From: Bacillota bacterium
GTDB taxonomy: Bacteria; Bacillota; Clostridia; Tissierellales; Tissierellaceae
Length of the DNA: 64,000 nt
Direction of reading: 5' to 3'
Assembly (NCBI GenBank): GCA_023388495.1
Contig: JAEWGC010000046.1
Coordinates: forward strand, 1 to 64,000
Under the pieces are notes generated by a model. The model was not told the origin of the DNA. It worked only from the letters and a program-made list of their open reading frames with translations, and did not search any database. The translations under genes were made by a program, and so were the position numbers. Of the stretch, positions 18,731 through 28,751 are shown one piece after another. How positions within the stretch are numbered: the first letter of the stretch is position 1; every line of letters starts with the position of its first letter.

Positions 18731-19378
18731 ATGAATATTAGTGCTTCAACAGTAAAGGAATTAAGAGAGAGAACTGGCGCTGGAATGATGGATTGTAAAA
18801 ATGCATTAGTAGAAACAAATGGAGATATAGAAAAAGCTATTGACTTATTAAGAGAAAAAGGATTATCAAAGGCTGCTAAAAAATCTGGCAGAATAGCAGC
18901 AGAAGGTTTAGTAGAAGCTTATATCCACGGGGGCAGAATAGGTGTTTTAGTTGAAATTAACTCTGAAACTGACTTTGTTGCTAAAACTGATGAATTTAAA
19001 GAATTTGTAAAAGATATAGCTATGCAAATAGCTGCTTCAAATCCTAAATATGTATCAAGAGAAGAAGTTTCTGAAGAAGAAATAGCTAGAGAAAAAGAAG
19101 TACTTACACAACAAGCTATTAACGAAGGTAAGCCAGAGCACATAGCTGCTAAAATGGTTGAAGGAAGAATAGAAAAATACTTCGAGCAAATATGTTTATT
19201 AGATCAAAACTTTATTAAAGATCCAGATGTTAAGATTAAAGATTTATTAAATGAAAAGATTGCTAAAATAGGAGAAAACATAAAAATTAGAAGATTTGCT
19301 AGATTTGAGGTTGGCGAAGGAATTGAGAAAAAAGAAGAAAACTTTGCTGATGAGGTTGCAAAGCAAATTAATATGTAG
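18731..19378 (+). CDS. tsf: Elongation factor Ts
   Basis: EF-Ts is the nucleotide exchange factor for EF-Tu. The 215-residue product is the short clostridial form. The N-terminal UBA-like domain reads KELRERTGAGMMDCKNAL, and the core exchange motif is ETDFVAKTDEFKEF. The dimerisation subdomain is reduced, as in other short EF-Ts. GGAGGGAT precedes the ATG. It follows rpsB in the universal order. Confidence 0.98.
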   Translation: MNISASTVKELRERTGAGMMDCKNALVETNGDIEKAIDLLREKGLSKAAKKSGRIAAEGLVEAYIHGGRIGVLVEINSETDFVAKTDEFKEFVKDIAMQIAASNPKYVSREEVSEEEIAREKEVLTQQAINEGKPEHIAAKMVEGRIEKYFEQICLLDQNFIKDPDVKIKDLLNEKIAKIGENIKIRRFARFEVGEGIEKKEENFADEVAKQINM

Positions 19379-19415
19379 TTAAATGGAGAACATATACTTG
19401 TTCTCCATTTAACTA
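19376..19415. repeat. Perfect 17-bp inverted repeat between tsf and pyrH
   Basis: A 17-base arm at 19376-19392 (starting with the tsf stop codon, core ATGGAGAACA) is exactly complementary to 19399-19415 across a 6-base loop. No T-run follows, so it does not look like a standard intrinsic terminator. It could be an RNA processing or stability element of the tsf mRNA. Confidence 0.75.
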
Positions 19416-19445
19416 ACACTATATTTGACATTAGGAGTGAATTAT

Positions 19446-20159
19446 ATGGACCCAATATTTAAGAGAGTAGTCTTAAAGATAAGTGGTGAGGCTTTATCAG
19501 GTTCTAAGGGTGCTGGAATTGACATAGATACTATCAATCAAATATCTATGGAAGTTAAGGAGTTACATAATCTAGGTGTACAAGTATCCATTGTAGTAGG
19601 AGGCGGAAATTTTTGGCGTGGTAGATCCACTAATGATATGGATAGAACCACATCTGATTATATAGGAATGCTTGGGACAGCAATGAATGCACTCGCTTTG
19701 CAAGATTCTCTAGAACAATTAGGTGTAGATACAAGGGTGCAATCTGCAATAGAAATGAGACAGATCGCCGAACCATACATAAGAAGGAAAGCTGTTCGAC
19801 ATTTAGAAAAAGGTAGAGTAGTTATCTTTGCTGCAGGAACAGGCAATCCTTACTTCTCAACTGATACCACTGCTGCTTTAAGAGCTGCTGAAATAGAAGC
19901 TGAAGTTATACTATTAGCTAAAAAGGGTGTAGATGGAGTTTATGACTCAGATCCAAAAATAAATGGGAATGCAAAGAAATTTGATACATTAAAATATATA
20001 GATATATTAAATTTGGGCTTAGGAATAATGGATTCAACTGCAACTTCATTATGTATGGATAATAAGATTCCCCTAATTGTATTTGGCATTGATGAACCAA
20101 ATAATATAATTAATGTTGTTTTAGGTAAAAAAATTGGAACACATGTAAAGGAGGATTAA
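19446..20159 (+). CDS. pyrH: UMP kinase
   Basis: PyrH phosphorylates UMP to UDP, the step feeding all pyrimidine nucleotides. The 237-residue product is an amino-acid-kinase fold protein with FKRVVLKISGEALSG at the N-terminus, VVGGGNFWRG, and AAGTGNPYFSTDTTAALRA, which are the usual UMP kinase blocks. The start at 19446 has AGGAGTGA upstream; an in-frame upstream alternative at 19425 is poorer. frr follows after 2 bases. Confidence 0.97.
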   Translation: MDPIFKRVVLKISGEALSGSKGAGIDIDTINQISMEVKELHNLGVQVSIVVGGGNFWRGRSTNDMDRTTSDYIGMLGTAMNALALQDSLEQLGVDTRVQSAIEMRQIAEPYIRRKAVRHLEKGRVVIFAAGTGNPYFSTDTTAALRAAEIEAEVILLAKKGVDGVYDSDPKINGNAKKFDTLKYIDILNLGLGIMDSTATSLCMDNKIPLIVFGIDEPNNIINVVLGKKIGTHVKED

Positions 20160-20161
20160 TT

Positions 20162-20719
20162 ATGTATACTGGACTTTACAAAGAAGCAGAAGAAAAGATG
20201 AGTAAGACTATTTCAGTTTACAAAGAAGAGTTACAAAGCATTAGAGCAGGAAGAGCAAATCCTGGATTACTTGACAAAATTACAGTTGATTATTATGGAC
20301 AGATAACACCATTAAAACAGGTAGGGAGTGTTTCAGCTCCAGAGCCAAGATTGTTAGTTATTCAACCTTGGGATGCAAAACTAATTCCTGTTATTGAAAA
20401 AGAAATATTAAAATCTGATTTAGGTTTAAATCCTTCAAATGATGGTAAGGTAATAAGATTAGTTATTCCTGCATTGACTGAGGAAAGAAGAAAAGAATTA
20501 ACAAAAGTAGTTAAGAAAAATGGAGAAAATGCTAAAGTTGCCATTAGAAACATAAGAAGAGATTTAAACGAACAACTAAAGAAAATGGAAAAAAACAAAG
20601 AAATCAGTGAAGATGATAGAAAATTAGCAGAAACTGAAATACAAAAAATAACCGACAAATTCATTGAAGAATTAGATGATGTAACAAAGAAAAAAGAAGA
20701 TGAATTAATGGAAATATAA
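20162..20719 (+). CDS. frr: Ribosome recycling factor
   Basis: RRF splits post-termination ribosomes together with EF-G. The 185-residue length is canonical. Visible blocks are IRAGRANPGLLDKI, VDYYGQITPLKQVG and PALTEERRKELTKVVKK. The final helix contains DELMEI. GGAGGATTA lies upstream of the ATG and overlaps the pyrH stop. A strong terminator follows. Confidence 0.98.
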   Translation: MYTGLYKEAEEKMSKTISVYKEELQSIRAGRANPGLLDKITVDYYGQITPLKQVGSVSAPEPRLLVIQPWDAKLIPVIEKEILKSDLGLNPSNDGKVIRLVIPALTEERRKELTKVVKKNGENAKVAIRNIRRDLNEQLKKMEKNKEISEDDRKLAETEIQKITDKFIEELDDVTKKKEDELMEI

Positions 20720-20720
20720 C

Positions 20721-20751
20721 AAAAACCCCTTCTTGATATGAAGGGGTTTTT
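20721..20751 (+). terminator. Intrinsic terminator after frr
   Basis: Twelve-base arms (20721-20732 and 20740-20751; core ACCCCTTC/GAAGGGGT) flank a 7-base loop, ending in five T. uppS starts only 18 bases further, so some read-through is likely. Confidence 0.85.
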
Positions 20752-20768
20752 AGCGATGAGGTGATATA

Positions 20769-21518
20769 ATGAGAGATATTAATCAGAGTATAGAAGAACT
20801 TAAAAATCAAATTGACATGATGAAGCTTCCTAAACATATCGCTATAATTATGGATGGCAATGGTAGATGGGCGAAAAAAAGGTTTTTACCTAGGAATTTT
20901 GGGCATCAAGAGGGAATGGAAAGAGTAGTAGAAATTGTTGGTGCTGCATCTAATTTAGGAATAAAAAATTTATCACTTTATGCCTTCTCTACAGAAAACT
21001 GGAAGAGACCCATAGATGAGGTACAGGGTTTGATGAAAATTTTAGTTCAGTATATAATGCGAGAATTAGAAAAATTACATAAAAACAATGTTAAAGTGCA
21101 AATTATGGGTAATATTGAAAAACTACCAGAGTATGCAAAAAAAGAAGTTATGAGAACTATAGAAACCACATCTGAAAATACGGGAATGGTGTTAAATATT
21201 GGATTAAACTATGGCGGTAGAGATGAGATAATATTTGGAATCAAAAATCTTTTAAATGATATAAAAATGGGTAAAATCAATATAGAGAATTTAAATGAAG
21301 AAAATTTTACTGATTATCTATATACTAAAGGGCAACCTGATCCTGATTTGCTTATTAGACCAAGTGGTGAGCTTAGACTTAGTAATTTTATGTTATATCA
21401 AATTGCATATACAGAATTTTGTTTTTATGATATATTATGGCCAGATTTTACAGAAAAACATTTATTATTATCTATAATTGATTACCAAAAAAGAAATAGA
21501 AGATTTGGAGGAATATAA
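20769..21518 (+). CDS. uppS: Undecaprenyl diphosphate synthase (isoprenyl transferase)
   Basis: UppS condenses isopentenyl diphosphate units into the C55 lipid carrier for cell-wall synthesis. The 249-residue product is a cis-prenyltransferase with IAIIMDGNGRWAKKR (catalytic Asp). The family also shows GHQEGMERV, LYAFSTENWKRP and LLIRPSGELRLSNFMLYQ. GAGGTGAT lies upstream of the ATG. It starts the lipid-carrier/phospholipid cluster uppS-cdsA-rseP-ispG. Confidence 0.97.
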   Translation: MRDINQSIEELKNQIDMMKLPKHIAIIMDGNGRWAKKRFLPRNFGHQEGMERVVEIVGAASNLGIKNLSLYAFSTENWKRPIDEVQGLMKILVQYIMRELEKLHKNNVKVQIMGNIEKLPEYAKKEVMRTIETTSENTGMVLNIGLNYGGRDEIIFGIKNLLNDIKMGKINIENLNEENFTDYLYTKGQPDPDLLIRPSGELRLSNFMLYQIAYTEFCFYDILWPDFTEKHLLLSIIDYQKRNRRFGGI

Positions 21519-22295
21519 GTGAAAGATTTAAGCAAGAGATTTTTTAGTGGCTTGATTGGTTTAGTATTACTGATTTTCATTGTCTCAAAGGGAGGATATT
21601 TTTTATCTTTTTCAGTTTACATAGTTTCAATTATTGGTTTAAATGAATTCTACAAGGCAGTTGAAAAGATTAATATTAGTCCTATCTATTCAGTAGGATA
21701 TTTAGGAGCTACTGGATTATTTATTAATGTTATATTACAAAATAAATATTTAGGCCTTATTTTTACTCTTGTAGTTATTGCTTTGCTTATTTTGGAAGTT
21801 TTTAATAATAATATATCTATAGAAGGCGTGTCAATAACAATTTTAGGTATATTATATATTCCATTTCTGCTTTTTCATATTGTATATTTAGACAATACTA
21901 AGTATATTTGGTTAATTTTTATTGTAGCATTTGGTACAGATACATTTGCATATTTAGCGGGAAATTTATTTGGAAAAAGAAAATTATGCCCCAAGGTTAG
22001 TCCCAAGAAAACAGTAGAAGGCTCTATAGGAGGGATATTGGGTAGTACTATTTTATTAGCTATATACTCAATATATTTTAATTTAGAACCTATGTGGAAA
22101 ATTATTTTACTTGCTGTTATTTGCTCAATGATAGCTCAATTAGGAGATTTAGTAGCCTCAAAAATAAAAAGAACTTGTGGAATAAAGGATTATGGCTCTA
22201 TTATGCCAGGCCATGGAGGGGTATTAGATAGATTTGATAGTATAATTTTTACAGCTCCTGTAATATACTACTATATTAGTATCCTTTTAATTTAA
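21519..22295 (+). CDS. cdsA: Phosphatidate cytidylyltransferase
   Basis: CdsA makes CDP-diacylglycerol from phosphatidate and CTP. The 258-residue product has about seven membrane helices. The C-terminal signature reads SPKKTVEGSIGGILG, with KRTCGIKDYGSIMPGHGGVLDRFDS after it. It starts at a GTG with GGAGGAAT upstream, right after the uppS stop. rseP follows directly; in many Firmicutes dxr lies between these two. Confidence 0.96.
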   Translation: MKDLSKRFFSGLIGLVLLIFIVSKGGYFLSFSVYIVSIIGLNEFYKAVEKINISPIYSVGYLGATGLFINVILQNKYLGLIFTLVVIALLILEVFNNNISIEGVSITILGILYIPFLLFHIVYLDNTKYIWLIFIVAFGTDTFAYLAGNLFGKRKLCPKVSPKKTVEGSIGGILGSTILLAIYSIYFNLEPMWKIILLAVICSMIAQLGDLVASKIKRTCGIKDYGSIMPGHGGVLDRFDSIIFTAPVIYYYISILLI

Positions 22296-22313
22296 TATAT
22301 AGGTGGTGTTTAA

Positions 22314-23321
22314 ATGTTAACAGCAATATCAGCAATATTTGTTTTTCTGATGGTAATACTGATACATGAATTTGGTCATTTTGCAGTTGCCAAGGCGGTA
22401 GGAATTAGGGTAAATGAATTTTCTATTGGGATGGGCCCTAAACTATTTCAAAAGAAAAAAGGTGAAACTGAATATACTTTAAGAGCATTACCAATTGGTG
22501 GATATGTGAAGATGGAAGGTGAAGATGAGGCTTCTGATGATCCAAGAGGGTTTAATAAAGTTCCTGTATTTTCTCGAATTGCAGTGGTAGCTGCTGGGGC
22601 AATCATGAACTTTATATCTGCAATACTTATACTATCCATTGTTTCTTATGGAACTGGTATGCCTACAAATACCATAGATAGTACAATTCCAAATTCTCCT
22701 GCACAAGGAAGTGGATTGATATCAGGAGATACTATTATTAGCATAAATGGTGAAGTAACAAAAAAATGGGAATCAGTAGCAAATGCCATAAATAATTCAA
22801 ATTCAAATGGAGAAATAGAAATAGAGGTGGAAAGGGATAATCAAATAAAAAAATTCACCATTAAGCCTACTACTGATGAGGAAGGAAGAACTATAATTGG
22901 TATAGTTCCTAAATATGAAAAATCCATATCGTCGGCTATAAAGGGAGGATTTCAGAAGACCCTAATGTTTCTAGGATTGATGTTTGAATTTATAAGTATG
23001 ATATTTAAAGGTAAAGTTGGAATTAATCATTTATCTGGTCCAATTGGTGTTATTCATGAAGTGGGAGTAGCCGCAAAACTTGGAATTTATAATTTGCTAT
23101 ATATTCTAGGTTTTATTAGCGTTAATCTGGGCTTTTTTAATCTATTACCTATTCCAGCTTTAGATGGTAGTAGAATAGTGTTTTTATTAATAGAGCTAGT
23201 TAGAGGTAAGCCCATAGATCCCGATAAAGAAGGATTTATACATTTTGTTGGATTTGTTTTATTAATTTCATTGATGTTATTAGTAACTTATAAAGATATA
23301 ATTAAATTTAATATTTTTTAG
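22314..23321 (+). CDS. rseP: RIP site-2 protease RseP (RasP)
   Basis: Intramembrane zinc metalloprotease that cleaves anti-sigma factors and remnant signal peptides. The 335-residue product has the zinc site HEFGH near residue 18 in the first membrane helix. A PDZ domain (~110-200; PAQGSGLISGDTIISINGE) follows, and the second active-site motif FFNLLPIPALDGSR lies near 275. Four membrane segments are visible. It sits between cdsA and ispG. Confidence 0.96.
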   Translation: MLTAISAIFVFLMVILIHEFGHFAVAKAVGIRVNEFSIGMGPKLFQKKKGETEYTLRALPIGGYVKMEGEDEASDDPRGFNKVPVFSRIAVVAAGAIMNFISAILILSIVSYGTGMPTNTIDSTIPNSPAQGSGLISGDTIISINGEVTKKWESVANAINNSNSNGEIEIEVERDNQIKKFTIKPTTDEEGRTIIGIVPKYEKSISSAIKGGFQKTLMFLGLMFEFISMIFKGKVGINHLSGPIGVIHEVGVAAKLGIYNLLYILGFISVNLGFFNLLPIPALDGSRIVFLLIELVRGKPIDPDKEGFIHFVGFVLLISLMLLVTYKDIIKFNIF

Positions 23322-23333
23322 TAGGTGATAAAA

Positions 23334-24383
23334 TTGATTAGAAAAAAAACAAAAGTGATCAAAGTTGGTAATGTACTTATTGGAGGAGACAACCCTGTTT
23401 CAATTCAATCCATGACTAATACATTAACAAAAGATATTGATTCCACAGTAAACCAAATAAAAAAATTAGAAAATGCTGGCTGTGATATTATTAGATCCGC
23501 AATTACAGATTTAGAGGATGCAAAGGCTATAAAAGAGATAAAAAAAGAAATCAATATTCCAATAATCGCTGATATTCAGTATGATTACAAATTAGCTTTA
23601 GACTCTATTAAATATGGAATTGATGGGCTAAGATTGAATCCAGGGAATATAGGTTCATTAGATAAGGTTAGAGAAGTAGTAAAAGCATGTAAAGAAAGTG
23701 GTATTTCCATTAGAGTTGGTGTAAATGCTGGTTCTCTTAAGAAAGAGTTCTTGGAGAAATATAATGGAGTAAATGAAGATTCAATGGTTTATAGTGCTTT
23801 AGAACAAATTAGATTGTTAGAAGACATGAACTTCTATGATATAAAAATCTCTCTTAAAGCAAGCAATGTACCTTTAACTATTAAAGCCTACGAAAAAATG
23901 TCCCAAATGGTAGATTATCCATTACATTTAGGTATTACCGAAGCTGGACCAATTTGGAGGGGAACTATTAAATCCTCCGTTGGAATAGGTGCTTTATTAT
24001 CTATGGGTATAGGTGATACAGTAAGGATATCTTTGACAGGAGACCCAGTAGAAGAAATAAAGGTTGGTAGAGAGATCCTTAAGTCTCTTAATATATTGAA
24101 TGAAGGACTAGAAATAATATCATGTCCAACATGCGGTCGTACAAACATAGATTTAATTAATATAGTAGAAGAAGCAGAAAAAAGACTCGAAGGAATTAAT
24201 AAGCATATAAAGGTTGCTATAATGGGCTGTGCAGTAAATGGTCCTGGAGAAGCTAGGGAAGCCGATATTGGAATAGCTGGTGGAAACGGCGAAGGACTTA
24301 TATTTAGAAAAGGTGAAATAATAAAAAAGGTTAAAGAAGAGAATTTATTAGATGAATTACTAAAGGAAATAGAAAAGCTATAA
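23334..24383 (+). CDS. ispG: 4-hydroxy-3-methylbut-2-en-1-yl diphosphate synthase
   Basis: IspG is a [4Fe-4S] enzyme of the MEP isoprenoid pathway. The protein of about 349 residues opens with KTKVIKVGNVLIGGDNPVSIQSM, split as KTKVIKVGNVLIGG then DNPVSIQSMTNT. The cluster cysteines lie in SCPTCGRTNID and GCAVNGPGEA. The likely start is TTG 23334, with AGGTGAT five bases before it. A GTG at 23325 lies within that SD. It implies an MEP pathway even though dxr is absent from this cluster. Confidence 0.95.
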   Translation: MIRKKTKVIKVGNVLIGGDNPVSIQSMTNTLTKDIDSTVNQIKKLENAGCDIIRSAITDLEDAKAIKEIKKEINIPIIADIQYDYKLALDSIKYGIDGLRLNPGNIGSLDKVREVVKACKESGISIRVGVNAGSLKKEFLEKYNGVNEDSMVYSALEQIRLLEDMNFYDIKISLKASNVPLTIKAYEKMSQMVDYPLHLGITEAGPIWRGTIKSSVGIGALLSMGIGDTVRISLTGDPVEEIKVGREILKSLNILNEGLEIISCPTCGRTNIDLINIVEEAEKRLEGINKHIKVAIMGCAVNGPGEAREADIGIAGGNGEGLIFRKGEIIKKVKEENLLDELLKEIEKL

Positions 24384-24422
24384 TATTTATATCTCAATGA
24401 GAAGAGGGGGTATAATTTACGC

Positions 24423-27400
24423 ATGAAGAATGATCAATTATATCTTTCACAATTATTTACAAAGGAAAAATTAGGTGACGTTATAGATCTTCAAATTCTT
24501 ATAAAAAAAATAGAAATATTAAAGAAGAGAATGACTTTAGTAGTATATCTTCAATCTACTAACCTAATAGATAGTATAGCATCAGATAAAATAAATAGAC
24601 TTTTTAAAGACAAATTTGCTGAATTTAAAATAGAAATAAAGTTTCAATATAATATTGATGGAAATATTGAAGATAAAATAAAATTTTATGAGAAAAATCT
24701 CTTAGAAATTATTAAATCAGAGATTCAATCTAGCGGTTCTTGGAGTGAAGATTTAAGATGGGAGGTCAGTAATGACTCCCTTGTAATTTTTCCTCCAAAT
24801 AAGGTAGCTTATTATTCTTTGGAAAAAAGTAGCATTATAGAAAAAATAAGAAATATAATCTTGGAAGAAATGGGATTGAAAATAAATATTAAAATTTCTG
24901 ATCGTGATATTACAGAGGACAAAGATTTTCTCAATGTAATCAGTGTTGAAGAACAAGAAATTGCAAAAGATATTGTTAATAGTACTTTTCAGGGTTCTAC
25001 ACCTAGCAATTCTAATGATGCTTCAAGTAATCCTAATAGATATTATATCTATGGAAATCAAATAAAAGAATTATCTACTAAGATAAAAGATATTAATATG
25101 CAAACCGGATCTTGTGTAGTTGAAGGAATAATTTTTCAACTTGAAACTAGACAAATCAGAAATAATAAAACTCTTGTTACATTTAATATATCAGATTTTA
25201 CAGACTCTATTACAGCGAAAATATTTTTGCCAGAAGATCATTCCTCTGAATTTCTTGTTAATGTAGAAAATGATTCCTATGTAAAAATTCAGGGAGATGT
25301 AATCTTTGACAACTATTCTAAGAGTATAGTAATAATGCTGAAATCCCTAAATAAAATTGAGAAGGAAAAAAAGAAAGATAATGCAGTTGAAAAGAGAATA
25401 GAATTACATCTCCATACACAAATGAGCTCAATGGATGGTATTACGTCTCTAAAAAAAATTGCTACTAGGGCTAAAGAATGGGGTCATAAAGCTTTGGCTA
25501 TAACTGACCATGGTGTTGTTCAAAGTTTTCCAGATGCCATGGAGTTAAGTAAATCCTTAGGGATAAAGATGATATATGGTGTTGAAGGATATTTAGTAAA
25601 TGATAAAAAGGAAATAGTAACTAATTTTAAGGAGAACAAAGATTATTCTACTTATATAATTTTTGATATAGAAACCACTGGATTATCCCCAATAAATGAT
25701 ATGATAACTGAGATTGGTGCTGTAAAAATTAAAGATGGTGAGATTATAGATACATACAGCCAATTAATAAATCCAGAAAGACCCATACCAGAACTAATCA
25801 CTAATATTACTGGTATTACAGATGATATGGTAAAGGATAAGCCTATAATTAAAGAGGTTATCCTTGATTTTATAAAATTTATAGGGAATGATGTTTTAGT
25901 TGCTCATAATGCTTCTTTTGACGTTGGGTTTATTAGAGAAAAAATGAAGCTAGTTAATATGGAACTTACAAATCCAGTATTAGATACCTTAGAACTATCT
26001 AGAGCTGTTTTTCCCTCATTAAAGAGTCACAAGTTAAACCTTGTGGCTAAACACTTAAATGTAAACTTAGTTAATCACCATAGAGCTGTAGACGATGCTA
26101 CAGCTACTGCTGAAATATTCTTAAAGATCCTTGATATTTTAAAGGAAAAAAATATAATAAATTTTAGGCAAATAAACACTTTAAACTCTAGCAGGGATTT
26201 ATTAAAGGATGAGTCATTTCATATAATTATACTTGCAAGAAACCTAATTGGTCTTAAAAATTTATATAAGTTAATATCGGAATCACATTTAAACTATTTT
26301 CACAGAAGGCCTAGAATACCAAAGTCTCTAATAGAAGCAAATAGAGAAGGTCTAATTCTTGGAACTGCTTGCGAGGCTGGAGAATTATATAAGGCAATAA
26401 TAAAAAACAGAAGTAAAAATGAAATAAGGGATATTATAAAATTTTACGATTATTTGGAAATTCAGCCAATAGATAATAATATGTACTTGGTTAGAGAAGG
26501 AATATTAAAGAATGAAAATCAGCTGAGAGAAATAAATAAAAAAATATATGCATTAGGTAAGCAATATAAAAAACTTGTAGTAGCAACAGGTGATGTACAT
26601 TTCTTGGATCCTGAAGATGAAATATATAGAAGAATATTAATGTCTGGTCAAAAATTTCAAGATGCAGACATACAGCCTCCTTTATATTTTAGAACAACAG
26701 AAAAAATGTTAAATGAATTTTCGTATCTAGGAAAAGAAATTGCAGAAGAAGTAGTTATAAAAAACACTAATTTGATAAATGATATGATAGAGGAAATAAA
26801 ACCTATTCCAGATGGAACGTATCCTCCTATTATTGATGGAGCAGAGGAAGAATTAAGAAGAATAACATATGAAAGATCAATAGAAATCTATGGGAATCCA
26901 TTACCAGAAATAGTAGAGAAACGTTTAGAAATGGAACTTAATTCTATAATTACAAATGGTTATGCTGTTATGTATATAATCGCACAGAAACTTGTTTCGA
27001 AATCCTTAAAAGATGGATATCTAGTAGGATCCAGAGGGTCAGTAGGTTCGTCTTTTGTAGCTACTATGAGTGGAATAACAGAGGTAAATCCATTGGTACC
27101 TCATTATATCTGCCCTAATTGTAAATGTAGTGAATTTTTTGATGATGGCTCTATTGCATCTGGTGCAGACCTTCCTGATAAAAATTGCACTAGATGTCAA
27201 ACTAAATTGAATAAAGACGGACAGGATATTCCATTTGAGGTTTTTTTAGGATTTGAAGGTGATAAAGAGCCAGATATTGACTTGAATTTTGCTGGAGAAT
27301 ATCAATCTGTAGCGCATAAATATACAGAGGAACTTTTTGGGGAAGGTTATGTTTTTCGAGCAGGAACTATAGGAACAATTGCAGAAAAAACAGCTTATGG

Positions 27401-28697
27401 ATTTGTTAAAAAATATTTCGAGGAAAGAGATATTAATGTAAGTATGGCTGAAATTAATAGATTAGTTCAAGGTTGTACTGGGATCAAAAGGACCTCTGGT
27501 CAACATCCTGGCGGAGTTATGATTGTACCTAAGCATAAGGATATCTTAGATTTTACCCCAATTCAATATCCAGCAGATGATAAAAATTCAGGTGTAATAA
27601 CAACTCACTTTGACTATAATGCTATTAGTGGTAGAATATTGAAGTTAGATATTCTAGGCCATGATGTTCCTACTATAATTAGAATGCTTGAAGATCTTAC
27701 TGGAGTTGACCCTACTAAAATACCTCTAGATGAACCAAAAACTATGAGATTATTTACTAGTACTGAATCCTTAGGAATAACAAAAGAGGATATTAACTGT
27801 GAAGTAGGCACCTTAGGGATTCCAGAGTTTGGTACAAAATTTGTAAGACAAATGTTAATAGATACTCAGCCTAGTACTTTTTCTGAATTAGTCAGAATTA
27901 GTGGATTGTCTCATGGCACCGATGTATGGATAAATAATGCACAAAATCTTGTTAAAGAAAACATTGCACCTCTTAGTAAAGTTATCTCTACTAGGGAAGA
28001 TATTATGTTATATTTAATTAATGCTGGAATGGATAAGAAAAAATCATTTAAAATAATGGAAAAGGTTAGAAAAGGGAGGGGGCTATCTCAAGATGATGAA
28101 GAAGAAATGAGAAGCTTAAATGTACCAGAATGGTATATAGACTCCTGTAATAAAATAAAGTATATGTTTCCAAAGGCCCATGCTGCTGCATATGTAATGA
28201 TGTCTTTCAGAATAGCATATTTTAAAGTATATTTTCCCGAGGCATTTTACGCAACCTATTTTACTATTAAGGTCAATGACTTTGATGCAGATTTGGTTAT
28301 AAAGGGTAAGGAAACTGTAAAAAACAAAGTTCAAGAGTTAGAAAAATTGGGAAATGATGCAACGGCAAAAGAAAAGAATTTACTAACAGTTTTAGAGGTT
28401 GTTTTAGAAATGTATGCAAGGGGATATAAGTTTCAAAATGTAGATCTTTATAAATCTGATAGCGATAGATTTATAACTGATGAAAATGGAATTATACCAC
28501 CACTTAAAAGCTTAGAAGGTTTAGGTGAAAATGTTGCTAGAAAAATTGTCGAAGAAAGAAATATATCTAGATTTATATCTGTAGAAGATTTAGTTAATCG
28601 CAGCAAAGTGAGTAAACCTGTGCTGGAGGTTTTAACTAATCATGGTTGTTTGGGTGATTTGCCACTAAGTAATCAAATAAGCCTTTTTAATATTTGA
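24423..28697 (+). CDS. polC: DNA polymerase III alpha subunit PolC (Gram-positive type)
   Basis: Replicative polymerase with built-in proofreading. At 1424 residues it has the PolC order: N-terminal domains (1-~225), OB domain (~230-320), then PHP part 1 (ELHLHTQMSSMDG). The DnaQ-type exonuclease follows (YIIFDIETTGLSP at ~413, HHRAVDDATATAEI). The rest of PHP precedes the polymerase core with PDIDLNF. A four-Cys zinc element (CPNCKC and CTRC) lies in the palm insertion. SD AGAGGGGG is 12 bases from the ATG, a rather long spacing. No frame damage was seen. Confidence 0.98.
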   Translation: MKNDQLYLSQLFTKEKLGDVIDLQILIKKIEILKKRMTLVVYLQSTNLIDSIASDKINRLFKDKFAEFKIEIKFQYNIDGNIEDKIKFYEKNLLEIIKSEIQSSGSWSEDLRWEVSNDSLVIFPPNKVAYYSLEKSSIIEKIRNIILEEMGLKINIKISDRDITEDKDFLNVISVEEQEIAKDIVNSTFQGSTPSNSNDASSNPNRYYIYGNQIKELSTKIKDINMQTGSCVVEGIIFQLETRQIRNNKTLVTFNISDFTDSITAKIFLPEDHSSEFLVNVENDSYVKIQGDVIFDNYSKSIVIMLKSLNKIEKEKKKDNAVEKRIELHLHTQMSSMDGITSLKKIATRAKEWGHKALAITDHGVVQSFPDAMELSKSLGIKMIYGVEGYLVNDKKEIVTNFKENKDYSTYIIFDIETTGLSPINDMITEIGAVKIKDGEIIDTYSQLINPERPIPELITNITGITDDMVKDKPIIKEVILDFIKFIGNDVLVAHNASFDVGFIREKMKLVNMELTNPVLDTLELSRAVFPSLKSHKLNLVAKHLNVNLVNHHRAVDDATATAEIFLKILDILKEKNIINFRQINTLNSSRDLLKDESFHIIILARNLIGLKNLYKLISESHLNYFHRRPRIPKSLIEANREGLILGTACEAGELYKAIIKNRSKNEIRDIIKFYDYLEIQPIDNNMYLVREGILKNENQLREINKKIYALGKQYKKLVVATGDVHFLDPEDEIYRRILMSGQKFQDADIQPPLYFRTTEKMLNEFSYLGKEIAEEVVIKNTNLINDMIEEIKPIPDGTYPPIIDGAEEELRRITYERSIEIYGNPLPEIVEKRLEMELNSIITNGYAVMYIIAQKLVSKSLKDGYLVGSRGSVGSSFVATMSGITEVNPLVPHYICPNCKCSEFFDDGSIASGADLPDKNCTRCQTKLNKDGQDIPFEVFLGFEGDKEPDIDLNFAGEYQSVAHKYTEELFGEGYVFRAGTIGTIAEKTAYGFVKKYFEERDINVSMAEINRLVQGCTGIKRTSGQHPGGVMIVPKHKDILDFTPIQYPADDKNSGVITTHFDYNAISGRILKLDILGHDVPTIIRMLEDLTGVDPTKIPLDEPKTMRLFTSTESLGITKEDINCEVGTLGIPEFGTKFVRQMLIDTQPSTFSELVRISGLSHGTDVWINNAQNLVKENIAPLSKVISTREDIMLYLINAGMDKKKSFKIMEKVRKGRGLSQDDEEEMRSLNVPEWYIDSCNKIKYMFPKAHAAAYVMMSFRIAYFKVYFPEAFYATYFTIKVNDFDADLVIKGKETVKNKVQELEKLGNDATAKEKNLLTVLEVVLEMYARGYKFQNVDLYKSDSDRFITDENGIIPPLKSLEGLGENVARKIVEERNISRFISVEDLVNRSKVSKPVLEVLTNHGCLGDLPLSNQISLFNI

Positions 28698-28721
28698 TTT
28701 TTGCTTAATTTATGATATAAT
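28694..28721 (+). promoter_or_regulatory. Promoter for the rimP-nusA-infB operon
   Basis: TTGATT (28694-28699), 16-base spacer, TATAAT (28716-28721). The -35 overlaps the polC stop region. A leader hairpin lies about 25 bases past the expected start site. Confidence 0.65.
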
Positions 28722-28751
28722 TAACTTGACAAAAATAAATTTTTTCTGGCA

